This document shows positions 1-7,563 of a DNA stretch of 37,378 nucleotides, piece after piece. The stretch comes from an uncultured Actinomycetes bacterium (GTDB taxonomy: Bacteria; Actinomycetota; Actinomycetes; S36-B12; UBA5976). Location: NCBI GenBank assembly GCA_937896305.1, contig CALBND010000098.1, positions 1 to 37,378 on the forward strand, given 5' to 3'. Position numbers and translations under genes: made by a program. The notes beneath the pieces are model-generated. The model saw only the letters and a program-made list of their open reading frames with translations, had not been told where the DNA came from and searched no databases. Every line of letters starts with the position of its first letter. The first letter of the stretch is position 1.

Positions 1-117
1 AGATATTGGACTCCATTTGGAGGATTTAAAAAATCAGGTTTGGGACGCGAACTAGGTCCAGATGCACTAAACGCGTTTACCGAAGAAAAGAACGTATTCA
101 TTAACACAGAGATATAA
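1..117 (+). CDS. Aldehyde dehydrogenase, C-terminal end (5'-truncated by window)
   Basis: Only the last 38 codons are present, read from base 1 to a TAA at 115-117. The fragment carries the PFGGFKKSGLGRELG block, which is the C-terminal signature of NAD(P)-dependent aldehyde dehydrogenases (family pattern PFGG-K-SG-GRE-G), followed by the usual short tail. The substrate cannot be told from this piece. It lies 12 bases upstream of an SDR gene on the same strand, so the two are probably cotranscribed. A gamma-glutamyl hydrolase-like gene follows convergently, which is compatible with polyamine or amino-aldehyde breakdown, but that is inference only. Confidence 0.85.
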   Translation, partial: RYWTPFGGFKKSGLGRELGPDALNAFTEEKNVFINTEI

Positions 118-129
118 GGAGAAAATATC

Positions 130-894
130 TTGAACAGATTAGAAGGCAGAGTTGCCACCATTACTGGTGGAGGATCTGGTTTAGGTAAAGCAACCGCAAT
201 TCGTTTTGCCTCTGAAGGAGCTCACGTTGTAATTGCTGATCTCGATGAAAAAAATGGACAAGCTGTGGCCAGTGAAGTTAATGGCACATTTATTAAATGT
301 AACGTCACTGACAAAGACAGTGTTGACAATATGTTTGCAGAAACTTTTAAGAAGTTTGGCAAAATAGATATTGCTTTTAATAATGCCGGGATTTCTCCAC
401 CAGATGATGATTCAATTTTGACCACCGAAAGAGATGCTTGGGACAAAGTTCTATTAGTTAATTTAACTTCTGTTTATCTTTGCTGCAAAGCAGTTTTGCC
501 CTACATGTTGGAAGCAAAAAAAGGATCAATTATTAACACTGCTTCTTTCGTAGCAACTTTGGCTGCAGCTACCTCCCAAATTTCTTACACCGCTTCTAAA
601 GGTGGAGTTTTGGCAATGACAAGAGAGCTTGGTGTGCAATTTGCTCGCGAAGGAGTTCGAATTAACGCTTTATCTCCAGGACCTGTAAACACTCCATTGT
701 TACAAGAACTATTTGCTAAAGATAAAGAACGTGCACAAAGAAGACTTGTGCATATTCCAATGGGACGTTTCGGTGAAGCTCATGAAATTGCTGCTGCGGT
801 GGCATTTTTAGCAAGTGATGATTCTTCATTTATTACTGCATCAAATTTCTTAGTTGATGGCGGTATTACAGGAGCTTACGTAACACCACTGTAA
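130..894 (+). CDS. Short-chain dehydrogenase/reductase (SDR), 254 aa
   Basis: Classical SDR oxidoreductase of normal length (about 250 aa). Visible motifs: cofactor-binding TGGGSGLG at residues 12-19, an acidic Asp37 after beta-2 (ADL) that favours NAD over NADP, NNAG at 84-87, Asn111, and the catalytic triad Ser139, Tyr153, Lys157 (YTASK). The C-terminal half contains LSPGPVNTP and the closing LVDGG. It starts at a TTG with AAGGAG at 116-121, correctly spaced; no better start is present. It follows the aldehyde dehydrogenase gene by 12 bases, so it probably works on an alcohol or aldehyde in the same pathway. The substrate is unknown. Transcription ends at the strong hairpin just downstream. 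Confidence 0.9.
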   Translation: MNRLEGRVATITGGGSGLGKATAIRFASEGAHVVIADLDEKNGQAVASEVNGTFIKCNVTDKDSVDNMFAETFKKFGKIDIAFNNAGISPPDDDSILTTERDAWDKVLLVNLTSVYLCCKAVLPYMLEAKKGSIINTASFVATLAAATSQISYTASKGGVLAMTRELGVQFAREGVRINALSPGPVNTPLLQELFAKDKERAQRRLVHIPMGRFGEAHEIAAAVAFLASDDSSFITASNFLVDGGITGAYVTPL

Positions 895-900
895 AGAATT

Positions 901-946
901 AAATAATTAAAGCCCAAGATTTAAATATCTTGGGCTTTAATTATTT
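901..946. terminator. Bidirectional intrinsic terminator between convergent genes
   Basis: Perfect 20-bp inverted repeat (901-920 and 927-946) with a 6-base loop TTAAAT. The core is AGCCCAAGAT/ATCTTGGGCT and the outer arms are A/T-rich, so both strands give a GC hairpin followed by a U-rich tail. It serves the SDR gene and the minus-strand hydrolase gene, whose stop codon lies inside the right arm (941-943). Confidence 0.9.
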
Positions 947-1627
947 CTGAGCAGCTTTAATTAATGCTTGAAATAATCTTTTATCTTCACTCATTTCAGG
1001 ATGCCACTGCACCCCTAAATGAAATTTTCTACTTGGATCTTCTAAAACTTCAATAGTTTCATCTTCAGCCCAACCCGTGATAGTTAAAGAACCTGGATTA
1101 TCAACAGCTTGATGATGAGAAGAATTAACAATCATTTCTGATCCAACTATCGAAGCAACTAGTGAATCATTTTTAAATCTTGCCTGATGATTAGAAAATT
1201 GTGCTGGAGCTGGTCTGTGATTTAGTTTTGTCACATCTGGCAGATGTTGAATTAAAGTTCCACCTTCAGCTACAGCCATAATTTGTAAACCACGACAAAT
1301 TCCTAAGAAAGGTAAACCAATTTCTTTAGCTGCGTTGTATAACGCAATTTCTCCACCATCTCTGGTTTCGCGAGGTTTGTCAGCAGTTTCATGTGGTGTT
1401 TGTTTGTATAAACGTGCATCAATATCTGCACCCCCTGCAATGATTAAGCCATCAAGATTATTTACAACATGTCCACCTTGAGTATCTGGTGGAATTATTA
1501 CTGCTCTGCCACCAGCTTGTGTAATAGATGAAATGTAATCAAAAGGTAAAACTGCAGCGGTGATATCCCAAGCACCCCACTTGGCTGGTTCAACGTAACA
1601 AGAAATTCCGATGATGGGTGAATTCAT
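941..1627 (-). CDS. Class I glutamine amidotransferase-like hydrolase (peptidase C26, gamma-glutamyl-GABA hydrolase type), 228 aa
   Basis: Triad glutamine amidotransferase fold: nucleophile Cys111 in LGICRGLQ, oxyanion-region GLIIAGGADID at about 60-70, and His209/Glu211 in GVQWHPE. The length and the N-terminal PIIGISCY are typical of the PuuD-like family, which hydrolyses gamma-glutamyl amides such as gamma-glutamyl-GABA in putrescine catabolism. The match is to the family; the true substrate is not shown. The convergent aldehyde dehydrogenase/SDR pair would fit a polyamine theme, but no gamma-glutamylputrescine synthetase is visible here. ATG start at 1627 with no clear ribosome binding site. 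A TAGACT-like CAGACT lies 10 bases upstream on the minus strand, so a leaderless mRNA is possible. Confidence 0.85.
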   Translation of the reverse strand: MNSPIIGISCYVEPAKWGAWDITAAVLPFDYISSITQAGGRAVIIPPDTQGGHVVNNLDGLIIAGGADIDARLYKQTPHETADKPRETRDGGEIALYNAAKEIGLPFLGICRGLQIMAVAEGGTLIQHLPDVTKLNHRPAPAQFSNHQARFKNDSLVASIVGSEMIVNSSHHQAVDNPGSLTITGWAEDETIEVLEDPSRKFHLGVQWHPEMSEDKRLFQALIKAAQK

Positions 1628-1720
1628 GATGTAGCCAGTCTGGCACGTTCTTGACTATTTTTCACCCACTGCCTTGCCCCAATGTTTAGCTAATCGTTTT
1701 GAGCATGAAACTCTTATCTT

Positions 1721-2896
1721 ATGAAGATTGATGCCTTGGTTGATCCAAGTCAAAAACTAACCAATGAAGAAATAAAACGTTATGCCAGACACATTCTTTT
1801 ACCTGAAGTTGGCAGTCAAGGTCAACAAAGAATAAAAAATGCCAAAGTTTTAGTTATTGGAGCAGGTGGTTTAGGTTCACCAGTTTTACTTTATTTAGCC
1901 GGTGCTGGTGTTGGCGAAATAGGAATATGTGAATTTGATGTGGTTGAAGAAAGTAACTTACAGCGACAAATTATTCACAGTAATTCTAAAATTGGGCAAT
2001 CAAAGGCTCAAAGTGCGAAAGAAAAAGTATTAGATTTAAATCCATTAATAAAAGTTAACCTTCATGAAGAGAAACTAACTTCAAAAAACGCTCTTAATAT
2101 TATTAAAAACTATGACTTAGTCATTGATGGCACAGATAACTTTGCTACCAGATATTTAATTAATGATGCCTGTGTTTTATTAAATAAACCATTTATTTGG
2201 GGATCAATATATAGATTTGATGGTCAGTTAAGTGTCTTTTGGAAAAAACATGGTCCTTGCTATAGATGCCTGCATCCAACACCACCTCCATCAAACATGG
2301 TGCCAAGTTGTGCCACCGGCGGAGTTTTAGGAAGCATGTGTGCAACTATCGGCTCACTGCAAGTCACTCAAGCTTTAGCAATTATTACGGGAATGGCAGA
2401 GGTCTTAATTGGGGAAGTTTTGTCCTATGCCGCAGTGCAATCTTCGTTTAATAAAATCAAAATAAGTAAAGACCAGAACTGTGTTATATGTGGTAATAAC
2501 CCTAGTTTGACTGAGTTAATTGACTATGAAGAATTTTGTAATAACCAAAGTGTTGTGCTTGACCCAGGAATCTCTGTATCAGAGTTAGCAAAAATGCTTG
2601 TTGCTAAAAAAGATGAAGCAAAAGACTTTCTATTAGTTGATGTTCGAGAGGAAAGTGAGAACAAACTAGTAAATATTGCTGGTTCAGTTTTAATCAACAA
2701 AGACGATATTTTAAGCGGGGAAAAACTAAATTTGTTGCCTCTTGATAAACCAGTTGTGCTTTATTGCCGTTCTGGCTCTAGATCAAATGAAGTTTTGGCC
2801 TATTTAAGACACAACGGATATCTACAAACCCAGCATTTAGCTGGGGGAATATTGGCTTGGATCAAAGAAATGGAACCAACAAAGCCCACTTATTAA
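1721..2896 (+). CDS. moeZ: MoeZ-type sulfur-carrier adenylyltransferase/sulfurtransferase, 391 aa
   Basis: Two-domain enzyme that adenylates the C-terminus of ubiquitin-like sulfur carriers (MoaD, ThiS, CysO families) and then passes sulfur to them. The N-terminal ThiF/MoeB domain (about 15-270) has the nucleotide loop GAGGLGS at 48-53, the R-QI segment near 82-85, and zinc ligands Cys180, Cys183, Cys254 and Cys257. The VPSCATGGVLG block is present. The C-terminal rhodanese domain (about 285-388) has active-site Cys349 in YCRSGSRS. This fusion is standard in actinobacteria. ATG at 1721 follows no evident Shine-Dalgarno sequence. It stands alone between a divergent hydrolase gene and the ribosomal cluster. 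Confidence 0.93.
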   Translation: MKIDALVDPSQKLTNEEIKRYARHILLPEVGSQGQQRIKNAKVLVIGAGGLGSPVLLYLAGAGVGEIGICEFDVVEESNLQRQIIHSNSKIGQSKAQSAKEKVLDLNPLIKVNLHEEKLTSKNALNIIKNYDLVIDGTDNFATRYLINDACVLLNKPFIWGSIYRFDGQLSVFWKKHGPCYRCLHPTPPPSNMVPSCATGGVLGSMCATIGSLQVTQALAIITGMAEVLIGEVLSYAAVQSSFNKIKISKDQNCVICGNNPSLTELIDYEEFCNNQSVVLDPGISVSELAKMLVAKKDEAKDFLLVDVREESENKLVNIAGSVLINKDDILSGEKLNLLPLDKPVVLYCRSGSRSNEVLAYLRHNGYLQTQHLAGGILAWIKEMEPTKPTY

Positions 2897-2973
2897 TGCT
2901 TGAATGGGTAGGCAAATGCCGGTTTTTGTGACTATATATATGACCCTTGTGGCGTGGGGGAATGCTTAGGCTC

Positions 2974-2979
2974 GTAGAC
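2974..2979 (+). promoter_or_regulatory. Probable -10 element for infA operon
   Basis: TAGACT lies 40 bases upstream of the infA start, inside the 123-base gap after moeZ. It is the same hexamer seen upstream of glmS and fits actinobacterial sigma-70 -10 boxes (TANNNT). No convincing -35 is placed 17-18 bases upstream; TTGTGG at 2946-2951 is too far away. A transcript starting near 2986 would carry AGAGAGG before infA. Confidence 0.4.
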
Positions 2980-3019
2980 TCGTATTTCGGTTAATCAAAA
3001 AGCTGACGTTAAGAGAGGT

Positions 3020-3238
3020 ATGGCAAAAGAAGGAGCCATTGAGCTAGAAGGCACCATCGCCGAGGCTCTACCCAACGCAATGTTTCGGGTGGAACTTGAT
3101 AATGGCCATAAAGTTCTTGCACACATCAGCGGCAAAATGCGAATGCATTACATCAGAATTTTGCCAGACGATCGCGTAATCGTGGAGTTATCACCCTACG
3201 ATTTAACTCGCGGTCGGATTGTTTACCGCTACAAGTAA
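3020..3238 (+). CDS. infA: Translation initiation factor IF-1, 72 aa
   Basis: Single S1-like OB-fold protein that binds the 30S A-site during initiation. The sequence begins AKEGAIELEGTI, contains the family block FRVELDNGH-VLAHISGKMR-HYIRILPDDRV-VELSPYDL, and ends GRIVYRYK. Length 72 is exactly the usual size. AGAGAGG lies immediately upstream. It heads the infA-rpmJ-rpsM-rpsK-rpsD-rpoA-rplQ cluster, the normal actinobacterial order. Confidence 0.98.
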   Translation: MAKEGAIELEGTIAEALPNAMFRVELDNGHKVLAHISGKMRMHYIRILPDDRVIVELSPYDLTRGRIVYRYK

Positions 3239-3261
3239 ACCAATTACGAAAAAAGGAAAGT

Positions 3262-3375
3262 ATGAAAGTACAACCAAGTGTTAAAAAGATTTGTGACAAG
3301 TGCAAAGTTATTCGTCGTCACAAACGCGTAATGGTTATTTGCGAAAACCCTAGACACAAACAACGTCAAGGTTAA
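3262..3375 (+). CDS. rpmJ: Ribosomal protein bL36, 37 aa
   Basis: A 37-codon gene from ATG 3262 to TAA 3373-3375, preceded by AAAAGGAAAG. The product starts MKVQPSVKKICDKC and ends NPRHKQRQG. Zinc ligands Cys11, Cys14, Cys27 and His32 are all present, so this is the zinc-binding form. It is a small basic protein of the 50S subunit. It sits 23 bases after infA and 176 bases before rpsM. Confidence 0.97.
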   Translation: MKVQPSVKKICDKCKVIRRHKRVMVICENPRHKQRQG

Positions 3376-3390
3376 GCACAAAACTTGTAG

Positions 3391-3494
3391 TAACCAATTA
3401 CGGTTATCCGTCATCTCAAATTAAATCTTGCCGATTTAAATAGAGAACGACACCTTTGGAACCAGAAGCCAAAGACTTACCCAGGGCGGGTAAG
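3391..3494 (+). promoter_or_regulatory. Structured leader with four small hairpins between rpmJ and rpsM
   Basis: The 176-base gap holds four simple inverted repeats in series: TAACC/GGTTA (3391-3395, 3402-3406), TTAAATC/GATTTAA (3421-3427, 3433-3439), CTTTGG/CCAAAG (3454-3459, 3469-3474) and CTTACCC/GGGTAAG (3476-3482, 3488-3494). No T-tract follows, so a terminator is unlikely. A gap this long is unusual in this compact cluster and sits where ribosomal-protein feedback sites occur in other bacteria. A regulatory role is inferred, not shown. Confidence 0.4.
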
Positions 3495-3551
3495 ACCGAT
3501 AACACGTAGCCAACACTTCTGTAACTAGATAGAAAAGGAAAACCGCCCAAT

Positions 3552-3929
3552 ATGGCACGTTTAGCTGGAGTTGATCTTCCTCGCGATAAGCGCGTTGAAG
3601 TTGCACTCACCTACATTTATGGAATCGGACGTACGCGTTCAGTTCAAATGCTTGCTGCAGCAGGTGTTGATCCAAATACCAGAGTTAAAGATTTGGATGA
3701 ACCTGCATTAGTAAAACTTCGTGAATACATAGATCAAAACTTTAAAGTTGAAGGTGATCTTCGTCGTGAAGTTTCATCAGATATCAGACGTAAAGTTGAA
3801 ATTGGTTCTTACCAAGGTATTCGTCATCGTCGCGGACTTCCCGTTCGTGGACAAAGAACACACACTAACGCCAGAACTCGTAAAGGTCCGCGCAAAACCG
3901 TTGCCGGCAAAAAGATTGCAGCGAAGTAG
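3552..3929 (+). CDS. rpsM: Ribosomal protein uS13, 125 aa
   Basis: 30S head protein that contacts the P-site tRNA and the 50S subunit. It begins MARLAGVDLPRDKRVEVALTYIYGIG, includes the helical GVDPNTRVKDL region and the conserved basic segment RHRRGLPVRGQRTHTNARTRKG, and ends in a lysine-rich tail. Length is typical. ATG 3552 follows AAAAGGA at 3534-3540. The gap to rpsK is 12 bases. Confidence 0.98.
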   Translation: MARLAGVDLPRDKRVEVALTYIYGIGRTRSVQMLAAAGVDPNTRVKDLDEPALVKLREYIDQNFKVEGDLRREVSSDIRRKVEIGSYQGIRHRRGLPVRGQRTHTNARTRKGPRKTVAGKKIAAK

Positions 3930-3941
3930 AGGATTTGACTA

Positions 3942-4358
3942 ATGGCTGAAAAAGAAAAGAAAGCTAAACCAAATGCGAAAAATAAAAAAGTTCGCAAAAA
4001 AGTTAAAAAGAATGTGGCACATGGTCAAGCCCACATCAAATCAACTTTTAACAACACAATTGTTTCCATCACAGATTTAACTGGAGCAGTTATCTCATCT
4101 TCTTCAAGTGGACATGTGGGCTTTAAAGGTTCACGTAAGTCAACACCATTTGCTGCGCAAATGGCAGCAGAAGATGCAGCGAAAAAAGCAATGGAACATG
4201 GACTTAAGAAAGTCGATGTTTTTGTTAAGGGCCCAGGGTCAGGTCGCGAAACCGCAATCAGATCTTTGCAAGCCTCTGGTCTTGAAGTTGGTCAAATTCA
4301 AGATGTCACCCCAGTTCCATTCAACGGTGTGCGCCACCGCAAGCGCCGTCGCGTCTAG
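3942..4358 (+). CDS. rpsK: Ribosomal protein uS11, 138 aa
   Basis: 30S platform protein near the E-site and the anti-Shine-Dalgarno region. The core HIKSTFNNTIVSITDLTGAV, then SSGHVGFKGSRKSTPFAAQ, then KGPGSGRE, and the ending NGVRHRKRRRV are all canonical. The first 25 residues form a lysine-rich extension (MAEKEKKAKPNAKNKK...) as seen in other actinobacteria. GAGG is placed before the ATG at 3942. Confidence 0.98.
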   Translation: MAEKEKKAKPNAKNKKVRKKVKKNVAHGQAHIKSTFNNTIVSITDLTGAVISSSSSGHVGFKGSRKSTPFAAQMAAEDAAKKAMEHGLKKVDVFVKGPGSGRETAIRSLQASGLEVGQIQDVTPVPFNGVRHRKRRRV

Positions 4359-4396
4359 TTAACAACTTTTAAAGAAACAAGGAGAAAAGAAAACTT

Positions 4397-5023
4397 ATGG
4401 CACGTTACACAGGGGCAGATTGCAAGAGATGCCGTCGCGAAAAAGTAAAACTTTATTTAAAAGGTTCTAAATGTGATTCACCAAAGTGTCCAATGGAATC
4501 TCGTCCATTCCCACCAGGTCAACACGGTAGAAACCGAAGCAAAGAATCTGAATACTCATTACAGAAACGTGAAAAGCAAAAAACTGCACGTATCTATGGT
4601 GTATTGGAAAGACAATTCCGTAACTATTACGAAGAAGCTTCCCGAAGAACAGGTAAGACTGGTGAAAACCTTCTTTCCATGTTAGAAACACGTTTAGACA
4701 ACGTGGTTTATCGCGCAGGTTTTGCTAAAAGTCGTGACATGTCCAGACAAGTTGTAAGACATGGTCACGTATTAGTAAATGGTAAGAAATTAAATATTCC
4801 TTCTTACCAAGTTTCTGTATCAGACATCATCGAAGTTCGTCCCGAGTCACGCGAGTTAACACCTTTCGTTGTGGCAAGAGCTGAATCAGGTGAGAAGCCA
4901 ATTCCAGCATGGCTAGATGTTTCATCAACTATCATGCGAATTTTGGTAACTGCAAAACCACTTAGATCACAAATCGACACAGCTGTTCAAGAACAGTTGA
5001 TCGTTGAGTTGTACTCCAAGTAA
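4397..5023 (+). CDS. rpsD: Ribosomal protein uS4, 208 aa
   Basis: Primary 16S rRNA-binding protein of the 30S body. The N-terminus has four cysteines, Cys9, Cys12, Cys26 and Cys31, so this is the zinc-binding form. The S4 RNA-binding domain follows at about 98-160 (RLDNVVYRAGFAKSR). Length matches the family. AAGGAG at 4379-4384 lies ahead of the ATG at 4397. In other bacteria uS4 represses its own operon; the leader upstream of rpsM would be a place to look for such a site. Confidence 0.98.
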   Translation: MARYTGADCKRCRREKVKLYLKGSKCDSPKCPMESRPFPPGQHGRNRSKESEYSLQKREKQKTARIYGVLERQFRNYYEEASRRTGKTGENLLSMLETRLDNVVYRAGFAKSRDMSRQVVRHGHVLVNGKKLNIPSYQVSVSDIIEVRPESRELTPFVVARAESGEKPIPAWLDVSSTIMRILVTAKPLRSQIDTAVQEQLIVELYSK

Positions 5024-5081
5024 AAAAAGCAATTCCCCAAGTAGGCGTCAAATAGAGGTCGCCTGAGAGGTAGTAAAAAAT

Positions 5082-6098
5082 ATGTTAATCGCACAACGTC
5101 CAGTCTTGGTCGAAGAGAAAATCTCTGAAACCCAAGGTCGCTATATTCTTGAGCCCCTAGAACCAGGTTTTGGTTACACCCTAGGAAACTCATTACGCAG
5201 AACTCTGCTTTCCTCAATTCCAGGAGCAGCAGTTACCAGCATTCGCATTGATGGTGCACTTCATGAATTCACCACACTTGATGGTGTAGTTGAAGATGTC
5301 ACAGAAATCGTGATGAATGTGAAAGAACTAGTTGTTTCATCAGATAACGATGAACCATCAATCCTTTATTTGAAAAAATCTGGTCCAGGAGCTGTTACTG
5401 CAGCAGATATCACTGCTCCAGCTGGAGTAGAAGTTCATAATCCAAAACATCACATTGCCACACTTAATGGCAAAGGTAAATTGGAAATGGAATTAGTAGT
5501 TGAGCGCGGTCGTGGCTATGTCACAGCTGTGCAAAACAAAGTAACCGGTGCTGAAATTGGTCGTATTCCAGTTGACTCAATTTATTCACCAGTAGTAAAA
5601 GTTACTTACAAAGTTGAAGCCACCCGTGTGGAACAAAGAACAGACTTTGATCGTTTGATCATCGATGTTGAAACCAAACCATCAATGAGACCTGGGGATG
5701 CAGTGGCATCTGCTGGTCGTACTTTGGTTGAACTATTTGGTTTGGCACATGAACTAAACGTAAATGCTGAAGGCATTGAAATCGGGCCCAGCCCAATTGA
5801 TGCTTACGTATTAGAACAACTAAATATGCCAACCGAACAACTTGACTTAACTGTTCGTTCATACAACTGCTTGAAGCGCGAAGGCGTGCACACAGTTGGT
5901 GAATTGATTACCAGAAGTGAAGCTGATTTGATGGACGTTCGTAACTTCGGTCAAAAATCAATTGACGAAGTTATCGCAAAACTTCAGATGTTGGGCTTGC
6001 AACTAAAAGATTCACCAGCAGGCTATGACAGAACAAAATCACCAGGCTATAGCGAAGAGTCTGATGATGAAAATCTTGCTGAAGACGAACAATACTAA
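5082..6098 (+). CDS. rpoA: RNA polymerase alpha subunit, 338 aa
   Basis: Assembles the RNA polymerase core and contacts promoters and activators. The N-terminal domain (about 1-230) includes LEPLEPGFGYTLGNSLRRTLLSSIPG. The C-terminal domain (about 250-315) has the helix-hairpin-helix region with LNCLKREGV-like YNCLKREGVHTVGEL and NFGQKSIDEV. An acidic tail (SDDENLAEDEQY) ends the protein, as in other actinobacteria. GAGAGG at 5065-5070 precedes ATG 5082. A short hairpin, AGGCG/CGCCT (5043-5047, 5060-5064), is in the leader. Confidence 0.98.
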   Translation: MLIAQRPVLVEEKISETQGRYILEPLEPGFGYTLGNSLRRTLLSSIPGAAVTSIRIDGALHEFTTLDGVVEDVTEIVMNVKELVVSSDNDEPSILYLKKSGPGAVTAADITAPAGVEVHNPKHHIATLNGKGKLEMELVVERGRGYVTAVQNKVTGAEIGRIPVDSIYSPVVKVTYKVEATRVEQRTDFDRLIIDVETKPSMRPGDAVASAGRTLVELFGLAHELNVNAEGIEIGPSPIDAYVLEQLNMPTEQLDLTVRSYNCLKREGVHTVGELITRSEADLMDVRNFGQKSIDEVIAKLQMLGLQLKDSPAGYDRTKSPGYSEESDDENLAEDEQY

Positions 6099-6133
6099 AA
6101 CCAACGACGCTTTAAGATACTTAGGAGATAACA

Positions 6134-6601
6134 ATGGCAACACCAACCCAAGGTACGCGTCTTGGTGGTTCAGCAGCCCATCAAAAATTGATTTTAGCTA
6201 ACTTAGCTACATCACTATTTGAAAAAGGCAAGATCACAACAACAGAAGCCAAAGCACGCAAACTTCGTCCCTTTGCAGAAAGAATCATTACTTTTGCAAA
6301 ACGTGGCGATCTTTCTGCTCGCAGAAGAGTTATGGGAATTATCCGTGACAAATCTGTAGTGCACTCACTATTTACTGAAATTGGTCCAAGTTTTGCTACC
6401 AGAAATGGTGGCTACACCAGAATTACCAAACTTGGTCCCAGAAAAGGTGACAATGCTCCAATGGCTGTTGTGGAACTAGTTGAATCAACTGCGCAAAAAG
6501 TTGTAGCTGAAGCTGAAGGTGCTGCCAAGAGTGCAGCAAAGAAAGCAGCAGCTAAACCTGCGAAAAAAGCAGCAGCTAAAGAAGAACCAAAGGACGAATA
6601 A
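6134..6601 (+). CDS. rplQ: Ribosomal protein bL17, 155 aa
   Basis: 50S protein near the exit tunnel. The conserved core runs from GTRLGGSAAHQKLILANLA through ITTTEAKARKLRPFAERIITFAKRGDL to GPRKGDNAPMAVVELV. After about residue 118 comes a 35-residue Ala/Lys/Glu-rich tail, an extension common in actinobacterial L17 and probably disordered. TTAGGAG precedes the ATG. It ends the ribosomal run; truA begins 24 bases later. Confidence 0.97.
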   Translation: MATPTQGTRLGGSAAHQKLILANLATSLFEKGKITTTEAKARKLRPFAERIITFAKRGDLSARRRVMGIIRDKSVVHSLFTEIGPSFATRNGGYTRITKLGPRKGDNAPMAVVELVESTAQKVVAEAEGAAKSAAKKAAAKPAKKAAAKEEPKDE

Positions 6602-6625
6602 CTTTTTTCTCACAAATCAAAAAAA

Positions 6626-7474
6626 ATGAAAAAAATTGAGCCCACTTCCAAAAGAGGTGGGCTCATTCGTATTCGTTTAGATATTGCCTATGACGGCACA
6701 AACTATTCAGGATTTGGCATTCAGCCACACGGTAAAACTGTGCAAGGAGAATTAAATAAAGCACTGCAACAATTTTTAAGTATTGCCAAACCAAAAACAA
6801 TTGGGGCAGGAAGAACTGATGCGGGAGTCCATGCTCGCGGTCAAGTGGTGCATTTTGATGTGGAAGAAAATGTCTGGCAAAAAGTAAAAGATCCGTTATA
6901 TAAATTTAGAAGAATTTTACCTGCAGATATTCAAGTTAAAAGCTATGAAGTTACACATCCAGATTTTGATGCCAGATATTCAGCCCTAACTAGAAGGTAT
7001 TCCTACACAATTTGTAATTCACAAAACGGTAGTGATCCAATGAGCTCTCGTTATGTTCTAGATTATCGAAAAAAACTAAATGTTTCTTTGATGAATAAAG
7101 CCAGCAAAGAACTAATTGGGTTACATGACTTTATTGCCTTTTGTAAAACCAGATCTGGCTCTACCACAATAAGAGATTTAAAGAAATTCAAATGGATGAG
7201 AACTGGAGATTATGTAACTTGTGAAGTTGTAGCTGATGCCTTTTGCTACTCCATGGTTCGAGGATTAATCGGAGTCTTATTACAAGTTGGGGATGAATCT
7301 AAATCAGTTAATTGGCCTAAAGAGTTATTGAAGAAAAGAATCAAGGTAGCTGAAGTAAACGTGGTGGCAGCAAAAGCTTTGGTATTAGAAGAAGTTAAAT
7401 ATCCCACAAATTCAAAACTAAAGGCTCAATATGAAATAACCAGACGAACTAGACATCTAGAGGGTATTTCTTAG
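6626..7474 (+). CDS. truA: tRNA pseudouridine(38-40) synthase TruA, 282 aa
   Basis: Isomerises uridines 38-40 in the anticodon stem-loop of tRNAs. Catalytic Asp65 lies in GAGRTDAGVHA, after the N-terminal IRLDIAYDGTNYSGF. The Trp common in the GW position is Phe30 here. The C-terminal part has the FCYSMVRGLIGVLLQVG motif. The ATG at 6626 lacks a Shine-Dalgarno sequence and sits within an A-rich tract; a strong hairpin covers codons 4-13. The conserved protein begins near residue 14, so an unusual downstream start (for example ATT at 6665) cannot be excluded. rplQ-truA linkage is normal in actinobacteria. Confidence 0.93.
   Translation: MKKIEPTSKRGGLIRIRLDIAYDGTNYSGFGIQPHGKTVQGELNKALQQFLSIAKPKTIGAGRTDAGVHARGQVVHFDVEENVWQKVKDPLYKFRRILPADIQVKSYEVTHPDFDARYSALTRRYSYTICNSQNGSDPMSSRYVLDYRKKLNVSLMNKASKELIGLHDFIAFCKTRSGSTTIRDLKKFKWMRTGDYVTCEVVADAFCYSMVRGLIGVLLQVGDESKSVNWPKELLKKRIKVAEVNVVAAKALVLEEVKYPTNSKLKAQYEITRRTRHLEGIS
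6637..6665. promoter_or_regulatory. Hairpin overlapping the 5' end of truA
   Basis: TGAGCCCACTTC (6637-6648) pairs with GAGGTGGGCTCA (6654-6665), twelve pairs with one G-U, around a 5-base loop. On the minus strand it is followed by a long T-rich run, so it looks like a terminator for antisense transcription. On the plus strand the downstream stretch is only moderately T-rich. It may attenuate rplQ-truA read-through or hide the truA start. Confidence 0.5.
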
Positions 7475-7563
7475 GTTGAATAATCTTTAAATAAATTCTT
7501 TTGCCCAAGTCATTGAAAAAATCCTAATTCAGGAGCAACATGGGTTAAGAGTAAGGAGTTTTT

